Of a DNA stretch of 64,000 nucleotides, positions 44,167 through 53,255 are shown piece after piece. This DNA comes from Pseudomonas benzenivorans (GTDB lineage Bacteria > Pseudomonadota > Gammaproteobacteria > Pseudomonadales > Pseudomonadaceae), in assembly GCF_900100495.1 (NCBI RefSeq), contig NZ_FNCT01000006.1, positions 1 through 64,000 on the forward strand, read 5' to 3'. Numbering within the stretch: the first letter of the stretch is position 1; the number at the start of each line of letters is the position of its first letter. Made by a program: the position numbers and the translations under genes. Below the pieces are notes generated by a model that was given only the letters and a program-made list of their open reading frames with translations, had not been told where the DNA came from and ran no database searches.

Positions 44167-45501
44167 ATGGCTGATTCAAGCAAGAAAATGAGCCTCATGG
44201 GGCTCACCACCTTGGTGGCGGTGAACATGATGGGCTCGGGCATCATCATGCTGCCGGCGAACATGGCGCAACTGGGCGCGGTCTCGCTACTGTCATGGAT
44301 CGTAACCGCGATCGGCTCCATGGCCATCGCCTACTGCTTCGCCCAGTGCGGCATCTTCTGCAATCGTTCGGGCGGCATGTCGGCCTACAGCGAGGAGGCC
44401 CACGGCAAGTCGGCGTTCTTTCTCTGTTCGTTCCTGTATTTCCTGTCGCTGGCGATCGGCAACGTGGCCATCGGTATTTCCGCGATAGGCTACCTGTCGT
44501 CGTTCTTCCCCTGGCTGAGCAGCGGCGCCATTCAGCTGTGTATCGGCCTCATCGTGCTGCTGTGGCTGACCACCTTCGCCAACTTCGGCGGACCGAGCAT
44601 CACCGGCAAGCTCGGCTCGATCACCGTCTGGGGCGTGATCATTCCGGTGGCCGGCCTCAGTGTGATCGGCTGGTTCTGGTTCGATTCGAAGGTGTTCGCC
44701 GCCGCCTGGAACCCGAACGATATCGCCGTCAGCGATGCCATCACCCAGAGCATCCCGCTGACCCTGTGGGCTTTCCTCGGCATGGAGTCGGCGGCGCAGA
44801 GCTCGGATGCGGTGGAGAATCCCAAGCGCGACGTGCCGCTGGCCTGCCTGTTCGGCACCCTCGGCGCCGCGGTGGTATACGTACTCTCGACCACGGTGAT
44901 CCAGGGCATAGTGCCGAACGCAGAGCTGGCCAATTCTTCGGCACCGTTCGCCTATGTCTATGCACAGATGTTCAATCCCCTCGTGGGCAACATCATCATG
45001 GCGCTGGCGGTGATGGCCTGCCTCGGCTCGCTGCTCGGCTGGCAGTTCACCCTGGCGCAGACCGCCAAGATGACCGCCGACCAGGGCCTGTTCCCGAAAC
45101 TGTTCGCCAAGGTCACTGCGGCCGAGGCGCCGATCATCGGCATGCTAATCTGCGGCGTGATACAGACGGTGATGGCACTGTCGACGATCTCGCCGAACGC
45201 CAGCGAGCAGTTCGGCAAGCTGGTCGGCCTGGCGGCGGTGACCAACCTGATTCCCTACGTAACTGCGCTCTCCGGTCTGCTGGTGATCATGCACAAGGCC
45301 AAGGTCAGCCCGGCGGTCTATACCCGCAACGTCGCGGCGTTGCTGGTGGCGATGGCCTACTCGTACTACGCCATCTATGCCTCCGGCAAGGACGCGGTAT
45401 TCGGCGCCACCATCGTCCTGGCGATCGGCTACCTGCTCTACGGCTTCATTGCCAAGAACTTTGTCGACGAGCGACCGGCCGCCGCGGCCGCAAGGTCCTA
45501 G
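44167..45501 (+). CDS. potE: PotE-like putrescine/ornithine antiporter (APC family)
   Basis: 444 residues with about 12 membrane helices. The signature VNMMGSGIIMLPANMAQLGA matches PotE closely and differs from CadB and AdiC in several PotE-like blocks (SITVWGVIIPVAGL, LTLWAFLGMESA, QGIVPNAELANSSAPFAY). It swaps external ornithine for internal putrescine or takes up putrescine. AAGGAG is 6 nt before the ATG. Its place behind two decarboxylases completes an amino-acid decarboxylation and antiport cycle. The exact substrate is inferred from similarity. Confidence 0.88.
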   Translation: MADSSKKMSLMGLTTLVAVNMMGSGIIMLPANMAQLGAVSLLSWIVTAIGSMAIAYCFAQCGIFCNRSGGMSAYSEEAHGKSAFFLCSFLYFLSLAIGNVAIGISAIGYLSSFFPWLSSGAIQLCIGLIVLLWLTTFANFGGPSITGKLGSITVWGVIIPVAGLSVIGWFWFDSKVFAAAWNPNDIAVSDAITQSIPLTLWAFLGMESAAQSSDAVENPKRDVPLACLFGTLGAAVVYVLSTTVIQGIVPNAELANSSAPFAYVYAQMFNPLVGNIIMALAVMACLGSLLGWQFTLAQTAKMTADQGLFPKLFAKVTAAEAPIIGMLICGVIQTVMALSTISPNASEQFGKLVGLAAVTNLIPYVTALSGLLVIMHKAKVSPAVYTRNVAALLVAMAYSYYAIYASGKDAVFGATIVLAIGYLLYGFIAKNFVDERPAAAAARS

Positions 45502-45548
45502 GCGTTATTTCCGGGATTGCCAAGACATCTGAATGTAGGGATCAGGAT

Positions 45549-46454
45549 ATGAACATGAAGCCACGCAAATCCATCAGCCTGTTGCTTGCCGGCCTGTTGG
45601 CGCTGCTGCCGCTGGTGGCCGGTGCCGATACGTTCGAGCGCGTGCGCGCCAACAATGCGATCACCCTCGGCTACCTGCCGGACTTTGCGCCGTTCAGCAG
45701 TGAGGAGGGCGGCAAGGTCGGTGGCTATGCCATCGACCTGTGCCAGAAGATCGCCGACGCGGTCAAGACCGGGCTGGGCCTGAGCGACATGCAGGTGCGC
45801 TACAAGGCGACCAGTGTTGACAAGGCCATCGACGCCACCCGCTCGGGTGACATCGACATCCTCTGCACCCCGACGCCGGAAACCCTGGAGCGGCGCAAGT
45901 CGGTGAGCTACTCGCTGCCGGTGTACACCGCCGGTCTCTCCGTCGTGGTGCGCAAGGATGCCCCACCGTCGCTGGTGAAGGCGCTCAACGGAGAAGTGGT
46001 GCATACCGGCCCGACTTGGCGCGCCACCATCAACCAGGGCCTGGCCAACCATACCTTCGCGACCATCAAGGGCGACGTCACCGAGGACTGGGTGCGCGAC
46101 AAGATGCGCAAGCTCGGGGTGATCGCCACCCTGGTCACGGTCGATAGCCATGAGCGGGGCATGCAGATGGTGGCCGAGGGCAAGGCCGATGCGTTCTTTG
46201 CCGAGCGCATGCTGCTGCAGAGCAATGTGCAGGAGCAGCAGGCCACCGACAAGTTGATGGTGCTGGATCGCATCTTCGAGATCGCCCCGGTGGCCATGGT
46301 TCTCCAGCGTGGTGACGAAGACTTCCGCCTGCTGGTGGATACAGTGCTGAGCGACCTGTACCGCTCGGGCGAACTCGAGCAACTCTACACGAAATACTTC
46401 GGTGAGCCGGGCGAGGTGGCGAAGATACTGTCGCGGGTCTATGCACTGCCGTAG
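45549..46454 (+). CDS. Periplasmic amino-acid-binding protein (SBP family 3)
   Basis: 301 residues. The signal peptide is ISLLLAGLLALLPLVAGADTF. The type 3 solute-binding fold starts NNAITLGYLPDFAPFSSEE and includes GYAIDLCQKIADAV, a DIDILCTPTPETLERR hinge and a C-terminal GELEQLYTKYFGEPG. Such proteins feed polar amino acids to ABC permeases, but no permease gene is present nearby. It is 47 bp after the antiporter and ends the operon. An in-frame ATG two codons later (45555) is better spaced from AGG and may be the true start. Confidence 0.88.
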   Translation: MNMKPRKSISLLLAGLLALLPLVAGADTFERVRANNAITLGYLPDFAPFSSEEGGKVGGYAIDLCQKIADAVKTGLGLSDMQVRYKATSVDKAIDATRSGDIDILCTPTPETLERRKSVSYSLPVYTAGLSVVVRKDAPPSLVKALNGEVVHTGPTWRATINQGLANHTFATIKGDVTEDWVRDKMRKLGVIATLVTVDSHERGMQMVAEGKADAFFAERMLLQSNVQEQQATDKLMVLDRIFEIAPVAMVLQRGDEDFRLLVDTVLSDLYRSGELEQLYTKYFGEPGEVAKILSRVYALP

Positions 46455-46491
46455 GCCTGACGACGCCAGCTGGCAAACCTGCGATCGGCCA

Positions 46492-46540
46492 TGCAGGCTC
46501 TTCTTGTTCAGCGCGTGCGGCAGAACAAGACGAGCCTGCA
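46492..46540 (+). other. Long hairpin after the decarboxylase operon
   Basis: TGCAGGCTC-TT-CTTGTTC pairs with GAACAAG-AC-GAGCCTGCA: 16 base pairs with one 2-nt internal loop and a 13-nt top loop, 37 bp after the last stop. There is no T-run, so it is more likely an mRNA 3-prime stabiliser or a Rho-linked end than a classical terminator. Confidence 0.55.
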
Positions 46541-46549
46541 GCGTCCCGA

Positions 46550-46714
46550 CTAGTGCGCTATCTCAGAATATTGTTTCGATGACTCCGGCTTGTAGGGTGC
46601 GCCATGCGCACCAGGCACCCGGTTGTCAGAGGTGCGCACGGCCTGGGCGGCCCCGCGCACCCTACACAGGCCAGCAACCGCTTGAGCAATGATTATTGCG
46701 AGACAGCACACTAG
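46550..46714. repeat. 165-bp CTAG-ended miniature inverted-repeat element
   Basis: The left end CTAGTGCGCTATCTCAGAAT and the inverted right end CTAGTGTGCTGTCTCGCAAT are terminal repeats. Inside is a second inverted pair, GTAGGGTGCGC...GCGCACCCTAC. There is no coding content. The layout is that of a non-autonomous transposable element inserted at CTAG/TA. A further end copy lies at 46866-46943 and a degenerate half at 10596-10676. Confidence 0.75.
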
Positions 46715-47199
46715 CGCTCAAGCATGAACCGAGCGCGAAGCTGGAGAGGATTGGCCACTATGCCAGCGCTTAACAGGGCCAGCCGAGTGGCAGCCCCCTA
46801 AACGAACGGATTGGATTGCAAGGCAACCAGCCGGTCATCCTGAGCAGGCGCATGTTGCGCTGCATCTAGTGGCCTGAATAGGCGGCCCCGCGCCCCCTAC
46901 GAGCCGGAATCATCAAAACAATATTTTTGAGACAGCACACTAGCCTAGCCGCTCGTGCGCAGCCTGCTCGGCAGCGTTTCCGCCCTGCCCTTAGCGTGAA
47001 AGTCGCGTAGCGATGCCATCCTTATGCCCTTCTCCCTCCGGGAGGCGGCTCCCGCTCCCGGCGGGATTGCCGCATTCGCCACATCCCTGTGGGTCAAGGT
47101 GGCGCGCAGCGCCGGATGAGGGAGGCGGGCATGTCGCGACGGCAAGCCCACCAGGCCCGCCAGCAGCCGGCAATTTTCGACGCAGCGTCCAACCGGCAT
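46715..47199. other. Intergenic stretch around the partial repeat element
   Basis: Apart from the partial repeat at 46866-46943, no gene or clear signal was seen. It separates the convergent ends of the decarboxylase operon and the RND operon. Confidence 0.5.
46866..46943. repeat. Second, partial CTAG-type miniature element
   Basis: The right end, read on the minus strand, is CTAGTGTGCTGTCTCAAAAA, then ATTGTTTTGATGATTCCGG and CTCGTAGGGGGCGCGG. This matches the left end of the element at 46550 with substitutions. The left side starts CTAGTGGCC but is otherwise unmatched, so the copy is truncated. Confidence 0.65.
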
Positions 47200-48609
47200 T
47201 CACTGCGCCTTGGCCGCCGGCCAGCCGCCGCCCAGGGCCCGGTACAGGCTGACCACCGCACTCAGCTGCTGCTGGCGCGTCTGCGACTCGAGCAGCTCCG
47301 CCTGGAACAGGCTGCGGTCGGAGTCCAGCACCTCCAGGTAACTGACCAGGCCGCCATCGTAGCGTGCCCGCGACAGGCGCGCCGCGGTGCGTGCCGCCTC
47401 GAGCTGGCGCTGGCGGGCGATGTGCTCGGCGCGCGAGGTGCGCAGGCCGGTCAGCGAATCGTCGACGTCACGCAAACCGTTGAGCACCGCCTGCTCGTAG
47501 CTCAGACGCGCCTGTTCGGTACGCTGGCGCTGAGCCTGCTCGACCGACTTGAGTTGTCCCGCGTTGAAGATCGGTGCGAAGAGGTCGCCGAAGATCCCCC
47601 AGTTTTCGCTATCGCCCTCGACCAGATCGCTCAGATCGCGGCTCGCGTAGCCGAAGCTGGCGGTCAGGGAAATGGAAGGCAGGCGCTGGGCGCGAGCCAC
47701 GCCGATGCGTGCACTTTCGGCAGCCAGTTGCTGCTCGGCGGCGAGAATGTCGGGGCGGCGCTCCAACAGGCTGAGTGGCAGGCCCGCCGGAATCTCGACC
47801 GGCATTGTCTGTCGGGTCAGTTCCGCGCCACGCTCGATAGCCCGCGGGCGAGAGCCCACCAGTACGCTCAGGGCATTTTCGGTCTGGCGCACCGCGCGGT
47901 CGAAGGCTGCCACCGAAGCCTGGGCATCGGCGGCCTCGATCTCGGCCTGGTTGACGTCCAGCTCCGGCACCGTGCCTTTGGCGTAGCGCGCCTCGATGAT
48001 GGCCAGGGCCTCCTCCCGGGATTTCTGCGTGCGCATGGAAATACGCAGGCGGTCGTCGAGGTCGAGCAACTGGAAGTAGGTGCTGGCCACCGCGGCGATC
48101 AGCGAAATGGTCACGTTGCGCGCGCTGGATTCGGTGCTCAGCAGGTCCGCACGGGCGGCCTCGGTCGAGCGGCGCAGCTTGCCCCACAAGTCCACCTCGA
48201 AGGAGGCGGCGCCATTGAAGTAATAGCTGCTCTCGGTCTCGGCCGTGGGCAGGATGTTCCGGCTCGGCGATGAGCGGCCGGCTCCGGCCTCGGCGTTGAG
48301 GAAGGGAAACTGGTTGGCCCGCTCGATGCGCAGGAGTGCCGCCGCCTCCTCGATGCGCGAAACCGCCACGCCAAGGTCACGGTTGTTGGCCAGCGCCTCC
48401 TCAATCAGCGAGTCGAGCTTTTCATCGGCGAACAATGCCCACCAGTCGAGGTTGGCGAATGCCGGATCGGTCGCGGCCGGTTCCTTGTAGCCACTCGGCA
48501 TGTCGAGTGGAGGACGCTGGTAGTCGGGGCCGACCATGCAGCCGCCAACCAGCAGCGCCCCGGACAACATCATGGCCGTGACCAGCGGCCGCCTGCTGAA
48601 GCCCTTCAT
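47200..48609 (-). CDS. RND efflux outer membrane lipoprotein (OprN/NodT-type)
   Basis: 469 residues. The lipoprotein signal ends LLVGGCMVGPDYQRP, the standard OMF start, followed by two repeats of the TolC-fold helical domain and the C-terminal LVSYLEVLDSDRSLFQAE block. It forms the outer membrane channel of the tripartite pump. Its ATG overlaps the stop of the RND gene by 4 bp (48606-48609), so the genes are translationally coupled. Confidence 0.93.
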   Translation of the reverse strand: MKGFSRRPLVTAMMLSGALLVGGCMVGPDYQRPPLDMPSGYKEPAATDPAFANLDWWALFADEKLDSLIEEALANNRDLGVAVSRIEEAAALLRIERANQFPFLNAEAGAGRSSPSRNILPTAETESSYYFNGAASFEVDLWGKLRRSTEAARADLLSTESSARNVTISLIAAVASTYFQLLDLDDRLRISMRTQKSREEALAIIEARYAKGTVPELDVNQAEIEAADAQASVAAFDRAVRQTENALSVLVGSRPRAIERGAELTRQTMPVEIPAGLPLSLLERRPDILAAEQQLAAESARIGVARAQRLPSISLTASFGYASRDLSDLVEGDSENWGIFGDLFAPIFNAGQLKSVEQAQRQRTEQARLSYEQAVLNGLRDVDDSLTGLRTSRAEHIARQRQLEAARTAARLSRARYDGGLVSYLEVLDSDRSLFQAELLESQTRQQQLSAVVSLYRALGGGWPAAKAQ

Positions 48610-51600
48610 GGCTTGGCCTCCTCGCTGAGCGGTTCGGCGGGTGCTTCCGCCTTCTTCTTGCCGGAGAGATAGCGCTCGACGATCACGAACAGCCCCGGCA
48701 CCAGCACGACGCCGACCAGGGTGGCGGTCAGCATGCCGGCGAAGGAGGTCATGCCCATGATCTTGCGCGCCTCGGCGCCGGCGCCGCTGGCGAGAATCAG
48801 CGGAATCACGCCGAGGATGAAGGCGAACGAGGTCATCAGGATCGGCCGGAAGCGCTGCCGCGCGGCCGTCAGCGCCGCCTCCACCGGCCCCTTGCCGCGC
48901 TCGATCTCGGTGCGGGCGAACTCGACGATCAGGATGGCGTTCTTCGCCGCCAGGCCGATGAGCATCACCAGGCCGATCTGGGCGAACACGTTGTTCTCGT
49001 AGCTGCTGCTGAAGAAGCGCGCCAGCCACAGGCCGAACATGGCGCCGCAGATCGCGATGGGCGTGCCAAACAGCACGCCGAAGGGCAACGACCAGCTCTC
49101 GTACTGGGCGGCGAGGATCAGAAAGACGAACACCAGCGCCATGACGAACACCATGCTGCCGGAGCCTTCGGCGGCCTTCTCCTGGTACGACATGGCGTTC
49201 CAGGCGTAGGACATGTCGCTGGGCAACACCCGCGCCGCCACCTCCTCCAGCGCCTTCAGCGCCTGCGCCGAACTGAAGCCCGGCGCCGGGCGGCCGGTGA
49301 CCTCGGCGGCGCGGAACATGTTGAAGCGGTAGGTGAACTCCGGGCCGTTGGTCGACTCGTCGGTGAGCAGGGTGTTCATCGGCACCATCTCGCCAGAGCT
49401 GTTACGCACGTAGAACAGCGAAGCGTCGGCGAGATCCTTGCGGTAGTCGGTCTCGGCCTGGACGTAGACCTTGTACAGCCGGCCGAAGCGGTTGAAGTCG
49501 TTGACATAGGCCCCGCCGAGGAAGGAACCCAGGGTCTGGTTGACGTCAGCCGGGGCGACGCCGAGCTTCATGGTCTTCTGGGTGTCCACGTCCAGGTAGA
49601 GCTGTGGCACCGTGGCCCGGTAGGTCGTATACAGCCCGGCGATCTCCGGGCGCTTGGCGGCCGCCTGGATGAACGCCTGGGTCTGTTCGGCCAGGTAGTC
49701 GGGGGTGTTGCCGACGCGATCCTGCAACATGATCGAGAAGCCGGAACCGGTGCCCAGACCCGGAATGGCCGGCGGGCCGAAGGCGATGGCGATGCCTTCG
49801 TTGATCGCCGCCAGCTTGCCGTTGAGCCGGTGGACAACCTGGGTGGCATGGTCGCCCGCCGCGGGCCGTTCCTCCCAGTCCTTGAGCTGGATGAAGAAGA
49901 AGGCGTTGTTGGTTGACGAGGCGCCGGAAAGGAAGCTGTAGCCGGTCACCGTGGTGTAGGACTCGATGGCCGGATCGGCCCCGAGGATCGCCTCGACCTT
50001 GGCGGCGGCGGCGTGGGTGCGCTCCAACGAGGCGGCGTCCGGCAGCTGCAGGTTGGCCATCAGGTAGGCCTGATCCTCCTCCGGCACGAAGCCGCCGGGA
50101 ACGGTGCGAAACAGCAACACCAGCGCTACCACCAGTACGCCGAGTACGCCGAGCGCGCGCAGCGGGCGGTGGGTAAACCGACTGGTAACCCCGATGTATT
50201 TATCCGTCACCCCGTCCAGCATCCGGTTAAATCCGTCGAAGAAACGCGAAAGGCGGCTCTTCTTGCCGTGAACATGCGGCTGCAACAGCGTGCTGCACAG
50301 CGCCGGACTCAGGGTCAGCGCAACAATCGCCGAGATGATGACCGAAATGGCGATGGTGATCGCGAACTGCTGGTAGAGCCGGCCGGTGATGCCCGACATG
50401 GCCGCCACCGGCACGAACACCGCGGTAAGCGACAGCGCCGTGGCGATCACCGGACCGCTGACCTCCTTCATGGTCTCGATGGTGGCCTGGCGCCGCTCCA
50501 TGCCATGCTCCATCTTCTCCGAGACGCCCTCCACCACCACGATGGCGTCGTCCACCACGATGCCGATGGCCAGCACCAGGCCGAGCAGGGAAAAGGTGTT
50601 GATCGAGAAGCCGAGCAGCGGAAACACCGCGAAGGTGCCGATCAACGCCACCGGCACCGCCAGGGTGGGAATCAGGGTGGCGCGGAAGTTCTGCAGGAAG
50701 ATGAACACCACCAGGGTGACGATGACCGTGGCCTCGATCAGGGTGTGGACGATCTCCTCGATGCCGGCCGACACCGGCTTGGTGGTATCCAGCGAGATCA
50801 CGTACTCGACGTCCTGGGGGAAGCGGTCCTTCATTCGCTCCATCGCGGCGCGGATGTTCTCCGCCACCTCCAGGCCGTTGGCGTCGGGCAACTGGTAGAC
50901 CGCCAGCACGGCGGCCGGGTTGGCATCGAAGGCGCCGATCTGGTTGTAGGTCTCGGCGCCCAGTTCGATGCGCGCGACGTCGCGCAGCAGCACCTGCGAG
51001 CCATCCGGGTTGGAGCGCACCACCACCTCGCCGAACTCCTCCGGCGTCTCCAGGCGGCCGCGGGTCTGCACGGCATAGGCGAACTCGGTGCCGGCCGCAG
51101 CCGGCGGGCCGCCGAGCTTGCCGGCCGGGGTCAGCACGTTCTGCTGCTGCACGGCGGTGACGATGTCCGGCACGGTGAGGCCCAGCCGGCTGAGCTGGTC
51201 CGGCTTGATCCAGATGCGCATGGCGTAGTCGGCACCGCCGAAGATGGTCACCTGGCCGACGCCCTGGATGCGGGCGATCTCGTCGAGCACGTTGATCGAC
51301 ATGTAGTTGGTGAGGAAATCGGCGTCGTAACTGCCGTTCGGCGAACGCAGGGTCACCAGCATCAGGGGGAAGGCCAGCGCCTTCTTGACCTTGACGCCCT
51401 TGCGCTTGACGTCTTCGGGGAGCTGCGCGGAGCCCTCCGACACGCGGTTCTGCACCAGCACGTTGGAGATGTCCAGGTCCGAACCGACCTCGAAGGCCAC
51501 CGACAGGGTCATCTGCCCGTTACCGGCGTTGGTCGACTTCATGTACAGCATGTTCTCGACGCCGTTGACCTTCTGCTCCAGCGGCGTGGCCACGGACTGC

Positions 51601-51773
51601 TCGACGTTCACTGCGTTGGCGCCGTCGTAGGTGGCCTCCACCTTGATTTCCGGCGGGGTGATGTCGGGGTACTGGGCGATCGGCAAGCTGCCCATGGCCA
51701 CCAGGCCGACGATGACGATGATGATCGAGATCACCATCGCGAAGATGGGGCGGCGGACGAAGAACTCACCCAT
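48606..51773 (-). CDS. RND multidrug efflux permease (HAE-1, MexF-like)
   Basis: 1055 residues, full length. The N-terminus is FFVRRPIFAMVISIIIVIVG. Proton-relay residues are the adjacent Asp pair in GIVVDDAIVVVEG (helix 4) and the Lys in GLAAKNAILIVEFA (helix 10). Large periplasmic porter loops follow helices 1 and 7. It exports drugs in exchange for protons. The membrane fusion gene overlaps its start by 8 bp. Overall layout and lipoprotein partners resemble MexEF-OprN, but no MexT-like regulator lies next to the operon in this window. Confidence 0.95.
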   Translation of the reverse strand: MGEFFVRRPIFAMVISIIIVIVGLVAMGSLPIAQYPDITPPEIKVEATYDGANAVNVEQSVATPLEQKVNGVENMLYMKSTNAGNGQMTLSVAFEVGSDLDISNVLVQNRVSEGSAQLPEDVKRKGVKVKKALAFPLMLVTLRSPNGSYDADFLTNYMSINVLDEIARIQGVGQVTIFGGADYAMRIWIKPDQLSRLGLTVPDIVTAVQQQNVLTPAGKLGGPPAAAGTEFAYAVQTRGRLETPEEFGEVVVRSNPDGSQVLLRDVARIELGAETYNQIGAFDANPAAVLAVYQLPDANGLEVAENIRAAMERMKDRFPQDVEYVISLDTTKPVSAGIEEIVHTLIEATVIVTLVVFIFLQNFRATLIPTLAVPVALIGTFAVFPLLGFSINTFSLLGLVLAIGIVVDDAIVVVEGVSEKMEHGMERRQATIETMKEVSGPVIATALSLTAVFVPVAAMSGITGRLYQQFAITIAISVIISAIVALTLSPALCSTLLQPHVHGKKSRLSRFFDGFNRMLDGVTDKYIGVTSRFTHRPLRALGVLGVLVVALVLLFRTVPGGFVPEEDQAYLMANLQLPDAASLERTHAAAAKVEAILGADPAIESYTTVTGYSFLSGASSTNNAFFFIQLKDWEERPAAGDHATQVVHRLNGKLAAINEGIAIAFGPPAIPGLGTGSGFSIMLQDRVGNTPDYLAEQTQAFIQAAAKRPEIAGLYTTYRATVPQLYLDVDTQKTMKLGVAPADVNQTLGSFLGGAYVNDFNRFGRLYKVYVQAETDYRKDLADASLFYVRNSSGEMVPMNTLLTDESTNGPEFTYRFNMFRAAEVTGRPAPGFSSAQALKALEEVAARVLPSDMSYAWNAMSYQEKAAEGSGSMVFVMALVFVFLILAAQYESWSLPFGVLFGTPIAICGAMFGLWLARFFSSSYENNVFAQIGLVMLIGLAAKNAILIVEFARTEIERGKGPVEAALTAARQRFRPILMTSFAFILGVIPLILASGAGAEARKIMGMTSFAGMLTATLVGVVLVPGLFVIVERYLSGKKKAEAPAEPLSEEAKP

Positions 51774-52962
51774 TTTTGCCGCCCTCCGCCACCGGCGGCA
51801 GCTCGCTGGCGTCGGCCGGCCGCGGCTTGACCTTCATCTCCGGGCGCAGGCGTAGCAGCCCCGCCACCGCGACCCGCTCGCCCGCCTGCAGCCCGGATTC
51901 GATCACCCAGTTGCTGCCGAGCCGCTGGCCCACCTGCACCTGGCGCACCTCCACGGTGTCGTCCGGCTTGATGACGAACACCCGGTGCACCGACTGCAGC
52001 TCGCTGACCGCCCGTTGCGGCAACAGAATCGCCCCCTTGATCTGGTCGGCATCGAAACGGACTCGCGCGAACATGCCCGGACGCAACAGGCCCCGGGGAT
52101 TGGGGAACTCGGCCTCGATGGTCAGCGCGCCGGTGGTGGGGTCGATGTTGCGATCGACCTTGGTCGGCACGCCGCGCTCCTCGTAGGTGGTGCCGTCGGC
52201 GAGGATCAGCGACAGCGGAAGCTGGTTCACGCTCGCGATGTCGCCATTGGCGGCCCGAGCCTGCTGCTGGTCGGCCAGGCGCCGCGCCGCATTCAGGTAG
52301 CCGCGCTCGGTGATCGAGACCCGCACGGCGATGGGGTCGGTGCGCGAGATCACGTTGAGCAGCCCGCCGTTGTTGCGCTGGCTGACGAAGTCCCCCACCT
52401 CGGCTTCCGACAGACCGATCAGGCCTCGCTCGGGTGCATGGATCTTGGTGTAGCCGAGCTCGATCTGCGCCAGCTCGACCTGCGCCTTGGCCGCCTCCAC
52501 GTAGCTCTTGGCCGCATCATGGTTGGCGACCGCGGCATCCAGATCCAGCTTGCTGACCGCATTGATCGCGGCCAGTGGGCGGATGCGGCTCAGGTCCGAG
52601 CGCGCCTTGACCAGGCTGGTCTGGGCCTGCGCCAGCATCGCCTGCGCCTGGGCGACCTTGGCCTGGAACGGCTGCGGGTCGATGCTGTAGAGCAGCGCGC
52701 CCTGGTCGACGAAGGTGCCCTCCTTGAAATGGATGCCGTCGAGGAAACCATCGACCCGGGCGCGAATGGTGACATCGGTGGAGCCGATGGTTTCACCGAT
52801 CACATCCAGCGGAATGCTCACGTCCTGCGCATCGACGGTAACGAATGGAATTTCCAGCATGGCGGGCGGTGGCGGTTGCTTGGGTTCGCAACCGCTCAGC
52901 ACCATCTGCAGGATCGCGAACGCCATACCCAGAGCCAGACGTTGGTGGTTTTTCTTTGGCAC
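51766..52962 (-). CDS. RND periplasmic adaptor lipoprotein (MexE-like)
   Basis: 398 residues. The chosen start is a GTG at 52962 with GGGGG 7 nt upstream; it begins a lipoprotein signal ending VLSGCEPK. The adaptor domains follow: lipoyl half motif GSTDVTIRARVDGFLDGI, a coiled-coil hairpin (about 95-165), the second lipoyl half YTKIHAPERGLIGLSE and the barrel domain. It links the permease to the outer membrane channel. It overlaps the permease gene by 8 bp. Confidence 0.92.
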   Translation of the reverse strand: MPKKNHQRLALGMAFAILQMVLSGCEPKQPPPPAMLEIPFVTVDAQDVSIPLDVIGETIGSTDVTIRARVDGFLDGIHFKEGTFVDQGALLYSIDPQPFQAKVAQAQAMLAQAQTSLVKARSDLSRIRPLAAINAVSKLDLDAAVANHDAAKSYVEAAKAQVELAQIELGYTKIHAPERGLIGLSEAEVGDFVSQRNNGGLLNVISRTDPIAVRVSITERGYLNAARRLADQQQARAANGDIASVNQLPLSLILADGTTYEERGVPTKVDRNIDPTTGALTIEAEFPNPRGLLRPGMFARVRFDADQIKGAILLPQRAVSELQSVHRVFVIKPDDTVEVRQVQVGQRLGSNWVIESGLQAGERVAVAGLLRLRPEMKVKPRPADASELPPVAEGGKNG

Positions 52963-53255
52963 GGTGCTTCCCCCTAAACGATGGTCGCCCCGCGGCAACA
53001 GCCTTGGGTGCGGCCCAATCACACGAATCACCTTGCGGGCCAACGGCAGCCCGCTCGTGAAAATTCCCAGTTGGTTAGCCTTTGCCGATCCAGGTTCGAA
53101 AGCTGCAAGCAGCACTCGCTGCGATCATTGGATTGGCACCGGCTCGCGCCCCTATGCTGTGCGCCTGAGCAGTACCGTTGATGCCCTTGCGGGCATGGCC
53201 AACCTTCCCCGCCCTGGCACGCTCCAGTATGGTTAAGGCCTGGCGACTTGCCATA

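Noticed and set aside
50013..51830. 605-codon plus-strand frame opposite the RND permease
   Set aside because: Antisense shadow of a full-length, well-conserved permease.
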